From: Methylobacterium sp.
GTDB lineage: Bacteria > Pseudomonadota > Alphaproteobacteria > Rhizobiales > Beijerinckiaceae
DNA: 64,000 bases
Reading direction: 5' to 3'
NCBI RefSeq assembly: GCF_019745455.1
Contig: NZ_JAIETD010000013.1
Span: 62,001 to 126,000 of the forward strand
Made by a program: the position numbers and the translations under genes. Positions 20,013 to 29,584 of this stretch are shown in pieces (the first letter of the stretch is position 1; each line of letters begins with the position of its first letter). A model generated the notes under the pieces. That model was not told the DNA's origin and did not search any database. It worked only from the letters and a program-made list of their open reading frames with translations.

Positions 20013-22898
20013 TTACGCCGCCTCCGGCGCTGCTCCGACGAGTTGGCGCGCCTGAAGCATCGACATCGGCTCGCCGAATGCGAAGCCCTGCGCGTACTCG
20101 CAGCCCAGATCGGCCAGAGCCTGGGCATCGGCCTCGGATTCCGCGCCTTCCGCCACAATGGCGAGTCCGAGTTCCTGGGCCATCTTCACGATCGACCGCA
20201 GGATGACGGTCTGACCCGTGGCGATCTGGCGGACGAAGGACTGATCGATCTTGATCGTGTCGAAGGGGAAGCGCTGGAGGTAGGAGAGTGCCGAGTAACC
20301 GGTCCCGAAATCGTCGAGGGACAGGCCGGCGCCGAGATCGTGGATCCGCGTCAGCATCTGCGCGGCATATTCGGGGTTCTCCATCACCAGGCTCTCGGTG
20401 AGTTCAAGCTTGAGCGAGCCCGGCAGGACGCCGGAGCGCGCCAGAACCGTCTTCACGTCATGCAGCAGATCGTGGCGCAGGAGCTGACGTGAGGACACGT
20501 TGACGGAGGCGAAGATCGGCGGCTCGACATCGAGGGATCGCTGCCAGGCGGCGAGCTCGATCGCGGTTCGCTCCAGCACGAAGATGCCGAGATTGACGAT
20601 GAACCCGGTCTCCTCGGCAATGGGAATGAACTTGACCGGGGGGATGCGCCCGAGCTTCGGGTGGTCCCACCGCAGCAGGGCCTCGAAACCGGCCACAGTC
20701 CGGTCCTCCAGCCGTACGATCGGCTGGAACAGCACCTTCATCTCGTTGCGTTCGAGGGAACGGCGCAGGTCGCTTTCCAGCATCAGGCGGTCGCTGCGCT
20801 CGTTGCGCATGTTGGCACGGAACACCTCCGAGCGGTCACCGCCCTGGCGCTTGGCCTGGATCATCGCGATCTCGGCGTTCTTGAAGACCTCCTCGCGCTT
20901 AAGGTTCGCGCCGGATTCGTGCAGCGCGATGCCGACGGAGACCGTCAGGAACAGTTCGCGCTCGGCATAGGTGATCGGCGTTGCAATCGCTTTCCGGATC
21001 ATCTCGGCGAAGGCGATGATCCTGTCGGGCTCACGTTCGGAGAGCAGGATCAGGCCGAACTCGTCTCCGGCGATGCGGGCGAGGGTGTCCTGCGGTCGCA
21101 GAAGACGGCCGAGGCGGCGCGACAGGGTCAGGAGAATCGAGTCGCCGGCCGACAGGCCGATGGCATCGTTGACGGTCTTGAACCGATCGAGGTCGAGGAC
21201 GATCGTCGTCGGCTTGAGGCGCGGGTCCTGGCTGGCGAAGGCGAGGGCCGCATCGAGACGATCGTAGAAGAGCTCGCGGTTCGGCAAGCCGGTCAGGCTG
21301 TCGTGGACCGCATCGTGGAGCAGACGCTCCTCGGCGGATTTGACCTCGGTGACGTCGGCGATCGTGCCGACGATCCTGGCCACCTCGCCATCGATGCCGA
21401 TGACCGGCCGGGCCTTGAGGCGATACCAGTGATAGGCGCCGACCTGCGAGCGGAGGCGGAAATCGTGGAGGATGCGGCCGCGCCGTTCCTCGATCACGGT
21501 GTCCAGGGCGGCGGAATACCGCTCCACGTCGAACGGGTGGAGGAGGGCGAGCCAGTTCGCGGCCGGTCCTTCGAGAGCGCCGCGCTTGAGACCGAGTTGG
21601 CCTTCGATCTCCTGTCCGGCAAAGACACGGTCTCCCGGCACATCCCAATCGAAGACGACGTCGCCCGACCCGGTCAGCGCCAGCGCCCGGCGCTCGGTAT
21701 CGGAGACGAGGGCATGGGTGAGGCCGCCGCCCGCGAAGGCGTGCTGCATCACCGTGAAGCCGATCAGCATGACGATGAGGACGAGGCCGCCGATCAGGGC
21801 GGGCTGGACCAGATCGCTTCCGATCTGACCGGTGATGGCGAAGCCCGCAGCCACCACCCACACCATCAGGAGGGCCCAGGTCGGCACCAGCAGGATGGCC
21901 CGGTCGTAGCCGTTATGTGCCGCCAGATAGACGATCAGCAGGAGCCCGACGGCGGCGACCGCGGCGATCGAGATCCGCGCGACTCCCGCAGCCACCGGCG
22001 GGTCGAACACGGCAAGTCCGACGAGGCCGGCCAGAAAGGCGAGCCAGAAGAACGCGACGTGGCTGTAGCGAACGTGCCACCGGCTGAGGTTGAGATAGGC
22101 GAACAGGAAGACGAGGAGCGTCGCCCCCAGGATCGCTTCGGCAGAGGCGCGATAGACCCTTTCGGCTACCTCGGTGAGCGGGAAGATCCGCTGCAGGAAG
22201 CCGAAATCGATGCAGGCATAGGCGAGCACCGACCAGGCGAGCGCCGCAGAGGCGGGGAAGATGATTGCTCCCTTCACCACGAAGATGATGGTGAGGAACA
22301 GGGCCAGGAGCCCGGCGATTCCGATAATGATGCCCTTGTAGAGCGTCAGGCCGGTGGACTTCTTGCGATAGGCCTCCTGGTCCCAGAGGTAGACCTGGGG
22401 AATGTTGGGGCCACGCAACTCAGCCACGAAGGTTACGGTCGCGCCGGGGTCGACGGTGATCATGAACTGATCGGCTTCGGGATTGTCCTCGCGCTCAGGG
22501 CGGATGCCCTGGCTCGCCGTGATAGCGGCGATGCGAGATCCACCGAGATCCGGCCAGACCACCCCGGAGCCGACGAGCCGGAAATGCGGCGCGACCAGGA
22601 GCCGGTCGATCTGTTCGTCGGTATCGTTTGTGAGAGCGAACACCATCCAGTCGGGGCGGGCGCCGGTGTCGCGCGCCTTCACCACGATGCGGCGGACGAT
22701 GCCGTCCTTGCCCGGAGCGGTCGAGATCTGGATGAGGTCGCCGTCCGAGCGGTAACGCTCGATCATCGACGTCAGGTCGATGGCCGGCGCATCGAGGGTA
22801 AGACGCACGGCTTCCACGGCCCAGGTATCCCGGCTCGTCGCCAGGACAGAGAGGATGGCCGTTACGAGCACGGCCAGGGCGAGGAAGGCTTTACGCAA
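20013..22898 (-). CDS. Membrane GGDEF-EAL cyclic-di-GMP signalling protein (7TM sensor, PAS, GGDEF, EAL)
   Basis: The order is signal peptide, periplasmic sensory region of about 200 residues, seven-helix membrane block, PAS-like domain (GSGDVVFDWDVPGD onward), GGDEF and EAL. The GGDEF signature reads AGDEF (near base 21060-21074) and is preceded by an RPQD inhibitory-site motif at the expected five-residue distance. The EAL domain looks complete: FEALLRWDHP, NVSSRQLL, LELTES, DDFGTGYSALSYLQR, DTIKIDQSFV, AEGAES, AQGFAFGEP. It should therefore hydrolyse cyclic di-GMP, while synthesis is uncertain. The start is set at TTG 22898, which gives a clean signal peptide (MRKAFLALAVLVTAILSVLA). The open frame goes back to a TTG at 23126 that overlaps the stop of the M16 peptidase gene, but this stretch is Arg/Ser rich and not membrane-like. 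The signal sensed is unknown. Confidence 0.88.
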   Translation of the reverse strand: MRKAFLALAVLVTAILSVLATSRDTWAVEAVRLTLDAPAIDLTSMIERYRSDGDLIQISTAPGKDGIVRRIVVKARDTGARPDWMVFALTNDTDEQIDRLLVAPHFRLVGSGVVWPDLGGSRIAAITASQGIRPEREDNPEADQFMITVDPGATVTFVAELRGPNIPQVYLWDQEAYRKKSTGLTLYKGIIIGIAGLLALFLTIIFVVKGAIIFPASAALAWSVLAYACIDFGFLQRIFPLTEVAERVYRASAEAILGATLLVFLFAYLNLSRWHVRYSHVAFFWLAFLAGLVGLAVFDPPVAAGVARISIAAVAAVGLLLIVYLAAHNGYDRAILLVPTWALLMVWVVAAGFAITGQIGSDLVQPALIGGLVLIVMLIGFTVMQHAFAGGGLTHALVSDTERRALALTGSGDVVFDWDVPGDRVFAGQEIEGQLGLKRGALEGPAANWLALLHPFDVERYSAALDTVIEERRGRILHDFRLRSQVGAYHWYRLKARPVIGIDGEVARIVGTIADVTEVKSAEERLLHDAVHDSLTGLPNRELFYDRLDAALAFASQDPRLKPTTIVLDLDRFKTVNDAIGLSAGDSILLTLSRRLGRLLRPQDTLARIAGDEFGLILLSEREPDRIIAFAEMIRKAIATPITYAERELFLTVSVGIALHESGANLKREEVFKNAEIAMIQAKRQGGDRSEVFRANMRNERSDRLMLESDLRRSLERNEMKVLFQPIVRLEDRTVAGFEALLRWDHPKLGRIPPVKFIPIAEETGFIVNLGIFVLERTAIELAAWQRSLDVEPPIFASVNVSSRQLLRHDLLHDVKTVLARSGVLPGSLKLELTESLVMENPEYAAQMLTRIHDLGAGLSLDDFGTGYSALSYLQRFPFDTIKIDQSFVRQIATGQTVILRSIVKMAQELGLAIVAEGAESEADAQALADLGCEYAQGFAFGEPMSMLQARQLVGAAPEAA

Positions 22899-23122
22899 CG
22901 GGCGGGTTTTCCGGCCGGAGTGGGTGTCCCGGCATCTACGGCTTAGGTTGCCCCGAGTCGTATCGATGGGGCGTTGGGCGAGCAAGGCGCAGTGCAGCGT
23001 CCAGTCCGACCACCCACCGTTTCGTGAGCGCCCGACACGGTTCGATCGCGCTCCTTTGCGGCTAAAACAAGCCGCGTCGGCCTCGCCTGACTCGGTCATC
23101 GTTGACGATGCCGTTGGATCGC

Positions 23123-24430
23123 TCAAGCGGCCTGAAGGGCCTGCCTCACATGCTCCAACGTGGGGAGTTTCTTGATGGGTCCGATCGCCGAAAGCGTCGG
23201 TGCGCCCTGAAGGAGCCGCCGCCCGGCCGCGCGCACATCCTCGACGGTGATCGCGTCGACCTTGGCGATGACATCCGCTGCCGGAATAACCTTACCCCAG
23301 GCCAGAAGCTGACGGGCATTGCGTTCGATGCGGCCGCCCGGCGTCTCCAACGCTGAGAGGAGCGAGACCTTGAGCTGTGCCTTTGCGCGGACGATCTCGA
23401 CCGTGTCGATATCGGATACGGCCTTCACTGTCTCCGACAGGGTGACATCGACGAGTTGCGCGAGGTCGGCGCCGGATGTGCCCGCCCCGATTCCGAACAG
23501 GCCGCAATCCGAGAACGGCCAGTGGAAGGACTGGATCTCGTAGGCCAGCCCACGGGTCTCGCGGACCTCGTGCCAGAGCCGTGAAGTCAATCCCCCTCCG
23601 AGGATTTGCGCGAACATGTGGAGGGCGTAGTAGCCGTCGTCGCGGAATGACAGACCGGGCAGGCCGATGACGACGTTGGCCTGTTCGAGCTTCTTCGAGA
23701 GGCGTCGCTCGCCGCCGCGATAGATTCCCGGCACGGCCTCCGGTGCCTTGGCTGCCTTCATGCTCCCGAAGTGGCGCTCGGCCGCCTCGACGATCGCGTC
23801 GTGGGCAACGGCGCCCGCCGCCGCGACGACGATCCGTTCAGGCGTGTATTCGCGCTCGAGATAGGCCGAGATGGCGTTCCGGTCGAAGCTCTTGATGGTG
23901 GCTGGGGTGCCGATGATCGGACGGCCGATCGGCTGCTCCGGGAAGGCGGCCTCGGTGAAGGCTTCGTAGACGACGTCGTCGGGCGTATCCTCGATTGCTG
24001 CGTATTCCTGCAGAATGACGCCCTTCTCGCGGGCGAGCTCGCCCGGATCGAACAGCGAGTTCGTCAGGATGTCGCCGAGGACGTCGAAGGCGACGCCGAC
24101 ATCCTCGCCGAGGACGCGGGCACTGTAGCTGGTGCCTTCCGCGCTCGTGGCCGCGTTGATGTCGCCACCGACATCCTCGATCTCCTCGGCGATGCGGCGG
24201 GCCGAACGGGTCGCGGTGCCTTTGAACGCCATGTGCTCGATGAGGTGGCTAAGGCCGTGCTCGTCCGAGCGTTCATGGCGAGAGCCGGCTCCGACCCAGA
24301 CGCCGAGCGTCGCCGTCGCAACCCCCGGCATCGCCTCGGTGACTACCGTCAGGCCGTTGTCGAGCCGTGTCACCTTGAGATCGGGTGAGGCACCGTGCGT
24401 GGCGAAATGCTGGTTCATACGGTTGAACAT
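23123..24430 (-). CDS. M16 family zinc metallopeptidase (processing-peptidase-like)
   Basis: The 435-residue protein has the inverted zinc motif HLIEH (His62, Glu65, His66) in the context GLSHLIEHMAFKGT, and Glu142 lies 76 residues after His66 as the third ligand. The C-terminal half carries the second M16 fold, with GGGLTSRLWHEVRETRGLAY. This matches the M16B group related to mitochondrial processing peptidase beta. Substrates in bacteria are not well defined. The ATG at 24430 is followed by an in-frame ATG at 24418. It lies just downstream of thrC on the same strand, an arrangement common in alphaproteobacteria, which suggests co-transcription. Confidence 0.92.
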   Translation of the reverse strand: MFNRMNQHFATHGASPDLKVTRLDNGLTVVTEAMPGVATATLGVWVGAGSRHERSDEHGLSHLIEHMAFKGTATRSARRIAEEIEDVGGDINAATSAEGTSYSARVLGEDVGVAFDVLGDILTNSLFDPGELAREKGVILQEYAAIEDTPDDVVYEAFTEAAFPEQPIGRPIIGTPATIKSFDRNAISAYLEREYTPERIVVAAAGAVAHDAIVEAAERHFGSMKAAKAPEAVPGIYRGGERRLSKKLEQANVVIGLPGLSFRDDGYYALHMFAQILGGGLTSRLWHEVRETRGLAYEIQSFHWPFSDCGLFGIGAGTSGADLAQLVDVTLSETVKAVSDIDTVEIVRAKAQLKVSLLSALETPGGRIERNARQLLAWGKVIPAADVIAKVDAITVEDVRAAGRRLLQGAPTLSAIGPIKKLPTLEHVRQALQAA

Positions 24431-24497
24431 TCCTCATCGAAGAGGTGGTCACAGGCTGCGGACACACTGGCGGTGCGTCGGCTCGGAGCGGGGAAGG

Positions 24498-25904
24498 TCA
24501 GTTGGTGATCCGAGCGCGCTCACGGATGAACCGCTCCACCGCCGCCTGATCATTTGGCAAGCGCGAAAACAGTTCCTTGCGGTCCATCAGGTCGGCGAGG
24601 TGGGGCGGAAGGGACGGGCGCGGGCCCTTAATCGCTTGCGAGACCGCATCCGGGAACTTCGCCGGGTGAGCAGTGGCGAGGGCGACCACAGGCGTATGCG
24701 GATCACGCTCCAGCAGACGCCGGGCGGCATTGACGCCGATCGCGGTGTGAGGATCGAGGACATGTCCCGTCTGAGCATGGGTCTGGGCGATCTCGGCCAT
24801 CACGGCTTCTTCGGGAACGGCCGTGGCGTCGAACTCATCGCGAACGCTAGCAAGGACCGAGGGATCGAGGCTGAAGCCGCCCGATTGCTTGAGGCCGGCC
24901 ATGAGGCGACCGAGGCTCGATGAATCCCGGCCCAGGGCCTCGAACAGCAGCCGCTCGAAGTTCGACGAGATCTGGATGTCCATCGACGGCGACGTCGTCG
25001 GCTGGACGCCGCGGACCTCGTAGGCACCGTGTTCGAGGGTGCGGGCAAGGATGTCGTTGGCATTGGTGCCGATCATCAGCCGATCGATCGGCAGGCCCAT
25101 GCGCTTGGCGACCCAGCCAGCGAGAATGTCGCCGAAATTGCCGGTGGGAACCGCGAAGGAGACTGGGCGATGGGGACTGCCGAGTGCCACCGCGCTGGTG
25201 AAGTAATAGACCGACTGCGCGGCCACGCGCGCCCAGTTGATGGAATTCACGCCCGACAGGCGGACCTCGTCGGCAAAATCGCCGTGCTGGAACAGGGCTT
25301 TGACGATGTTCTGGCAATCGTCGAAATTGCCGTCGATGGCGATGGCATGGACGTTCGCGGCACCCACAGTCGTCATCTGCCTGCGCTGCACGTCGGACAC
25401 GCGGCCTTGCGGGTAGAGGATGAAGATGTCGACCTGGTCGAGCCCGCGGAAAGCCTCAACGGCAGCGCTGCCGGTATCGCCCGAGGTCGCGCCGACGATG
25501 GTCGCGCGGGAGCCACGAGTGCGCAGGACATGGTCCATCAGCCGCCCGAGAAGCTGCATCGCCACGTCCTTGAACGCGAGCGTCGGGCCATGGAAGAGTT
25601 CGAGCAGGAAGAGGTTGTCGTCGAGCTGCACCAGGGGGCAGACCGCCGGGTGGCGGAAGGTGGCGTAGGATTCCTCGATCATCCCGTCGAGCGCCACCTC
25701 CGCGATCTCGCCGTCGATCAGGGGGCGCAGAACGAGTTTTGCGGCGTCGGCGTAGCGGACGCCCGCCAATCCGGCGATGGCCTCGAGCGAGATCTGCGGC
25801 CAGGATTCCGGCACGTAGAGGCCGCCGTCGCGGGCAAGGCCCGCGAGCAAAGCATCGGAAAAGTTGAGTGGCGCCGCAGCGCCGCGGGTCGAGACGTGTA
25901 GCAA
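24498..25904 (-). CDS. thrC: Threonine synthase
   Basis: ThrC converts O-phosphohomoserine to threonine with pyridoxal phosphate in the last step of threonine synthesis. The 468-residue protein shows the family N-terminus (HVSTRGAAAPLNFSDALLAGLARDGGLYVPE), cofactor lysine Lys112 in LAFKDVAMQ, the phosphate-binding loop GATSGDTGSAA, and PTGNFGDILAGWVAKRMG. It begins with TTG at 25904, preceded by a GGAGG ribosome site five bases away; no ATG lies near the conserved N-terminus, so the TTG start is well supported. It sits between the oxidase assembly genes and the M16 peptidase gene. Confidence 0.96.
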   Translation of the reverse strand: MLHVSTRGAAAPLNFSDALLAGLARDGGLYVPESWPQISLEAIAGLAGVRYADAAKLVLRPLIDGEIAEVALDGMIEESYATFRHPAVCPLVQLDDNLFLLELFHGPTLAFKDVAMQLLGRLMDHVLRTRGSRATIVGATSGDTGSAAVEAFRGLDQVDIFILYPQGRVSDVQRRQMTTVGAANVHAIAIDGNFDDCQNIVKALFQHGDFADEVRLSGVNSINWARVAAQSVYYFTSAVALGSPHRPVSFAVPTGNFGDILAGWVAKRMGLPIDRLMIGTNANDILARTLEHGAYEVRGVQPTTSPSMDIQISSNFERLLFEALGRDSSSLGRLMAGLKQSGGFSLDPSVLASVRDEFDATAVPEEAVMAEIAQTHAQTGHVLDPHTAIGVNAARRLLERDPHTPVVALATAHPAKFPDAVSQAIKGPRPSLPPHLADLMDRKELFSRLPNDQAAVERFIRERARITN

Positions 25905-26003
25905 AGGGGCCTCCGGGAAGGGGCTCCGTCTACACGATGTCAGCGGGCGTGTCGAAAAGCTGAATGGCTTGAACGCCAGAAAGGTACATCGCCCTATCGC
26001 CAG

Positions 26004-26420
26004 TCACGCCGCGCTGCCAGGCGCCTTCACCAGCTTGCAGCCGTTGATCCGCCACGCTCCGTCTGACTGCTTCTCCAGGCTGTAGAGCGCCATCCAATCG
26101 ACGCCCTCCTCGTCCTGAAGGGACACGCCGAGTGCCATGCCGTCTTCGCCTGCAGGCTCGATACGATCGACGCTGAAGCGGCGCGCCCGATAGACTGGCT
26201 TATAGCCGCTCCGCACCATGGCGATGAAGCTGTCGGGCGAGGGAAACATGCTTTGAATCGCGGGAGCGGCCTGAGCGTAAGCGGTGGCCGCATCGTCCTT
26301 GCGGAATGCCTCGATTTGGCGTTCCACGGTAGCCCGAGCCTGGGACTGGGCAGCTTCGTCGGCGGCGAATGTCGGCCCGCTCAGGAAGGCGAGCACGAAT
26401 AAAGCGAGAACGGCGCGCAT
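26004..26420 (-). CDS. Secreted DUF4864-like protein
   Basis: This 138-residue protein starts with a clear signal peptide (MRAVLALFVLAFLSGPTFA-A) and has a compact domain resembling DUF4864, an NTF2-like fold: ARATVERQIEAFRKDDAATAYAQAAP, MFPSPDSFIAMVRSGYKPVYRAR, and a C-terminal WRINGCKLVK. It is probably periplasmic with unknown function. The start is ATG 26420 with a GGAGGG ribosome site; the open frame upstream to 26513 has no such support. It lies between surf1 and thrC on the same strand. Confidence 0.8.
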   Translation of the reverse strand: MRAVLALFVLAFLSGPTFAADEAAQSQARATVERQIEAFRKDDAATAYAQAAPAIQSMFPSPDSFIAMVRSGYKPVYRARRFSVDRIEPAGEDGMALGVSLQDEEGVDWMALYSLEKQSDGAWRINGCKLVKAPGSAA

Positions 26421-26526
26421 GACACCCTCCGCGTGAAAGTCGGCAACCGATGACGAGAGTAGAGCGGCAGGCCGCCTTGGCAACGAAGAACTGGCCAGCA
26501 AGAGGCTTGCCAATACAGGCGTTATG

Positions 26527-27285
26527 TCACGCCGGGGCCGCCTCCTTCAACCGAAGCCAGGCAAAGACGCCGAAGACGCCGATAAGGCAGCCGGCGATAC
26601 CAAACCAGGTGAAGGCGTATTGCAGGTGATTGTTGGGCAGGTCGACCCGCAATTGGCCGCCCTTCGGCCAGCCGCCGGGATTGGAGGTCGCATCCGCTTC
26701 GATGAGGAAGGGCGGAACATCGGCGATCCCCTTCGCGGCGGCGATGCCGGCGATATCGCGGTTGTACCATTCGCCGCGAGCCGGGTCCGGAGCTGGGACG
26801 AACATCGTCCGCGGCTCGGAACCACGCAGGATGCCGGTGACCGTGACTTCGCCTGAGACCTGGCCGGCCGAGCGCCGGGCCGGATCCTTCAACTCAGTCC
26901 GGATGAATCCACGGTTGACCAGTACCGTGCCGCCGTCGTCGCGAACGAGGGGCGTCACGACGTAGAAACCCTGCTGCGCGCGTCCGGGCGTCGAACCTGC
27001 AGCGAGGCCGTGGACGAGGGTCTCCTTGTCATGGAAGAAGCTTCCGGTGACGCGGACACGCCGGAACTCATCGGAAGCGGGGTTCCAATCCCGCGGCGCG
27101 GGGAGGCTTGCCGGCGGCTCGACGCGGGACCGCGCGATGATCTGGGCGATCAGCGCCTCTTTCTCCGCCTTGCGCTGAAGCTGCCAAGTCCCGAGACCGA
27201 GCAGGATCGCCAGCACGATGCCGGCCGCGAGCGCTGGGATCGTAAGGCTGGCCAGGGGGTTCTGCCGCCCGGTCGCCTCGTTCAC
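26527..27285 (-). CDS. surf1: SURF1 family cytochrome oxidase assembly protein
   Basis: Surf1 helps insert heme a into subunit I of the aa3 oxidase in the inner membrane. The 252-residue protein has one membrane helix near each end (ALAAGIVLAILLGLGTWQLQRK and FTWFGIAGCLIGVFGVFAWLRL) and the periplasmic core motifs GFYVVTPLV, VLVNRGFI and EWYNRDI. GTG 27285 overlaps the stop of the DUF983 gene (GTGA). It is the distal member of the oxidase cluster. Confidence 0.93.
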   Translation of the reverse strand: MNEATGRQNPLASLTIPALAAGIVLAILLGLGTWQLQRKAEKEALIAQIIARSRVEPPASLPAPRDWNPASDEFRRVRVTGSFFHDKETLVHGLAAGSTPGRAQQGFYVVTPLVRDDGGTVLVNRGFIRTELKDPARRSAGQVSGEVTVTGILRGSEPRTMFVPAPDPARGEWYNRDIAGIAAAKGIADVPPFLIEADATSNPGGWPKGGQLRVDLPNNHLQYAFTWFGIAGCLIGVFGVFAWLRLKEAAPA

Positions 27286-27647
27286 CGGAAGCGTCCCTGC
27301 TCGGCCTTGTTGGCGAACTGCAACGCTGCCAGCACACCCTTGAGCGGGCGGACCAGCAGCAGGCTAAGGCCGACCGATAGTCCACCGCCGACGAGCGCAT
27401 GGACCCACATCGGCGGCTCGTAGGTGATCTCCAGCCAGAGCGCGATGCCTACCACCACCACGCCCACGATCGACATGACGAAGAAGGCCGGCCCATCTCC
27501 CGAGTTGAAGCCGGAATAGTCCAGGCCGCAGGCCTCGCACGAGGGGCGGAAGGTCAGGAATCCATCGAACATGTGTCCGCGGCCGCAGCGTGGGCAGCTT
27601 CCGCGCAGGCCGGCTGAAACCGGGGAGGGGGTCTGGCTTTCGTTCAA
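27282..27647 (-). CDS. DUF983 family small membrane protein
   Basis: This 121-residue protein has an N-terminal zinc-ribbon-like pair (CPRCG and CEACG, residues ~17-44) followed by two membrane helices (FFVMSIVGVVVVGIALWLEI and ALVGGGLSVGLSLLLVRPLKG). DUF983 proteins recur next to ctaE and surf1 in alphaproteobacteria, so a role in oxidase assembly is likely but unproven. The start is TTG 27647 with GGAG upstream; the nearby ATG at 27655-27657 is in another frame and stops at once. Its stop overlaps the surf1 start. Confidence 0.85.
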   Translation of the reverse strand: MNESQTPSPVSAGLRGSCPRCGRGHMFDGFLTFRPSCEACGLDYSGFNSGDGPAFFVMSIVGVVVVGIALWLEITYEPPMWVHALVGGGLSVGLSLLLVRPLKGVLAALQFANKAEQGRFR

Positions 27648-27730
27648 GGCGTCATGCTCCTCGGCCCGGCTGCACGCGCAGAGTCCGGGCCATGTCGTTG
27701 GATATGGGACGTCAACGACGCCACCACGCG

Positions 27731-27756
27731 AAAAGGGCGGCTCACGCCGCCCTTTT
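27731..27756 (-). terminator. Hairpin terminator after ctaE, inside the oxidase cluster
   Basis: AAAAGGGCGGC (27731-27741) and GCCGCCCTTTT (27746-27756) form a perfect 11-bp stem with a 4-base loop. Read on the minus strand it ends in a short T-run. It lies between the ctaE stop (27797) and DUF983, so DUF983-surf1 depend on read-through or a promoter of their own. Confidence 0.75.
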
Positions 27757-27796
27757 CCTGAAATTCCGACGATGACCTCGCGCGTCGCGAGACCGC

Positions 27797-28648
27797 TCAG
27801 TGAGCCGAGGGCCCGGCGCCCCAGACGTAGATCGAGGCGAACAGGAACAGCCAGACCACGTCGACGAAGTGCCAATACCAGGCAGCGAACTCGAAGCCGA
27901 GATGCTGCTGGGTGGTCATCTGGCCGAGGTAGATCCGATAGAGGCAAACGGCCAGGAAGATGGTCCCGATGATGACGTGCGCGCCATGAAAGCCCGTCGC
28001 CATGAAGAAGGTCGACGAGTAGATGCTGCCCGAGAAGCCGAAATGGGCGTGGCTGTACTCGTAAGCCTGGCAGGCGGTGAACAGCACGCCGAGGATGATC
28101 GTCAGCCACAGGCCGTATTTCAGGCCCTTCCGGTCGCCATGCAGAAGTGCATGGTGCGCCCAGGTGATGGTGGTGCCGGAGGTGAGCAGGATCAGGGTGT
28201 TGAGGAGCGGCAGATGCCAGGGATCGAAGGCCTCGATACCCTTTGGTGGCCATGTGCCGCCGGTGAAGGCGAGACGGGAGGCCTGGATCGGGTCGGCCGT
28301 GTAGAGCGCGGCCTCGAAATAGGCCCAGAACCACGCGGCGAAGAACATCACCTCGGAGGCGATGAACATGATCATGCCATAGCGGTGATGGAGCTGGACG
28401 ACGCGGGTATGGTCGCCGCTATTGGCCTCGTGGACGACGTCCTTCCACCATGCCAGCATGGTGTAGAGCACCCCGAGGGTGCCGGCGCCGAACACGTAGG
28501 GACCGATCGCCAGATTGCCGATGGTAAGGCTCTTCATCCAGAAAACGGCACCGAACGCCATCAGGAAGCCGGAAAAGGCGCCGATGAGCGGCCAAGGGCT
28601 CGGGTTCAGGATGTGGTAGTCGTGATTCTTGGCGTGCGCCTCGGCCAT
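27797..28648 (-). CDS. ctaE: Cytochrome c oxidase subunit III
   Basis: The 283-residue protein is a seven-helix subunit III of the aa3 oxidase. Recognisable parts are [15 protein letters not shown] at the N-terminus, [64 protein letters not shown] and a C-terminal [20 protein letters not shown]. Subunit III stabilises proton uptake by the catalytic subunits. The start at ATG 28648 ([12 protein letters not shown]) has GAGGAG upstream; the frame extends to 28750 without a better start. It is co-directional with the other cta genes and followed by a hairpin terminator. Confidence 0.97.
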   Translation of the reverse strand: MAEAHAKNHDYHILNPSPWPLIGAFSGFLMAFGAVFWMKSLTIGNLAIGPYVFGAGTLGVLYTMLAWWKDVVHEANSGDHTRVVQLHHRYGMIMFIASEVMFFAAWFWAYFEAALYTADPIQASRLAFTGGTWPPKGIEAFDPWHLPLLNTLILLTSGTTITWAHHALLHGDRKGLKYGLWLTIILGVLFTACQAYEYSHAHFGFSGSIYSSTFFMATGFHGAHVIIGTIFLAVCLYRIYLGQMTTQQHLGFEFAAWYWHFVDVVWLFLFASIYVWGAGPSAH

Positions 28649-28785
28649 CGAAACTGCTCTCCTCGCCCCTGCCCTTGAGCCGCTTGCGGCAACGGGCCTT
28701 TCATCCATCCAGAGGATCGCGCGATGCCCGATCCCTCTCCCCGAACCCATAATGCGACGAGCGTGACCTTGTCACGCCGACGGCA

Positions 28786-29397
28786 TCAGAAATTCGACTT
28801 CGTCCCCGTGCCGCTTGGTGTCGCAAGCGCGGCCGTGGGCTGGCCGTTCTTCGACGCGAAGTATGTGTAGGACAAGGTCATCTCGCTCCACTGCGCCGTA
28901 TTCGAGTCTTTGCGGACATCCGGGTCGATGTAAAACACCACCGGAAATTCCATGGTCTCGCCAGGCTGCAGGGTCTGCTCGTTAAAGCAGAAGCATTGAA
29001 TCTTGAAGAAATATCCGCCCATCAGGGCCGGCTGGACGTTGAACGTTGCGATGCCGGTGGTGGGTGTCGTCCCGACGTTCTTGACCCGGAAGAATACGGT
29101 CTTGGTCTCACCCAGCTTCGCGGTGACCTCGCGTACCTCGGATTGGAAACGCCAAGGGAGCGACGGAGCGACGTTCGTATCGAAGCGGACGACCATGCTG
29201 TCGTCGCTTGCAACCGCGCTTGAAGCATCCGCGCGGCGGGGTGTGCCATCGAAACCGGTGGCCTTGCAGAACAGGTCATAGAGTGGCGACGAAGCGAACG
29301 CCAAGCCGCCCATCGTCAAGACGAGGGCGACGCAGGCGAAAGCCGTGCGTGCCGCCGGGGTATTTCCAGCCGATCCGGACCTCGAGCTCTCCGACAT
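28786..29397 (-). CDS. ctaG: Cytochrome c oxidase assembly protein CtaG (Cox11)
   Basis: CtaG/Cox11 delivers copper to the CuB site of subunit I. The 203-residue protein has one N-terminal membrane helix (AFACVALVLTMGGLAFASSPLYDLFC), the copper-binding CFCF motif in FFKIQCFCFNEQ, and a periplasmic immunoglobulin-like domain. ATG 29397 is preceded by GAGG. It is the next gene after coxF in the cluster. Confidence 0.96.
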   Translation of the reverse strand: MSESSRSGSAGNTPAARTAFACVALVLTMGGLAFASSPLYDLFCKATGFDGTPRRADASSAVASDDSMVVRFDTNVAPSLPWRFQSEVREVTAKLGETKTVFFRVKNVGTTPTTGIATFNVQPALMGGYFFKIQCFCFNEQTLQPGETMEFPVVFYIDPDVRKDSNTAQWSEMTLSYTYFASKNGQPTAALATPSGTGTKSNF

Positions 29398-29407
29398 CCT
29401 ATTTTCC

Positions 29408-29584
29408 TCAGAGCGGACGGTTGAGGACTTGCGGCCCCAACTTGGCGATCGTCAGGACGTAGAAGATAAGCACCAGGGTACCGAGCACGACGGCGATGGC
29501 GAGCGAGCGCTTGCGCCTTCGCTCAGCCTGAACCGCGTCCAACGACTTCGGCGCGACCTCGTTTCCCTTGGGTCCGCGGCTCAT
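29408..29584 (-). CDS. CoxF-like small single-helix membrane protein
   Basis: This 58-residue protein has a charged N-terminus (QAERRRKRS) and a single helix ([23 protein letters not shown]). Its ATG overlaps the stop of ctaB (ATGA), and its stop is 10 bases before the ctaG start. Such a small protein is usual at this place in alphaproteobacterial cta clusters, where it is called CoxF. Its role in assembly is not established. Confidence 0.8.
   Translation of the reverse strand: MSRGPKGNEVAPKSLDAVQAERRRKRSLAIAVVLGTLVLIFYVLTIAKLGPQVLNRPL

Noticed and set aside
20661-22946. 761-codon plus-strand open frame opposite the GGDEF-EAL gene
   Set aside because: The translation is a monotonous Glu/Asp/Arg/Gly-rich shadow, while the minus strand carries well-defined PAS, GGDEF and EAL motifs.
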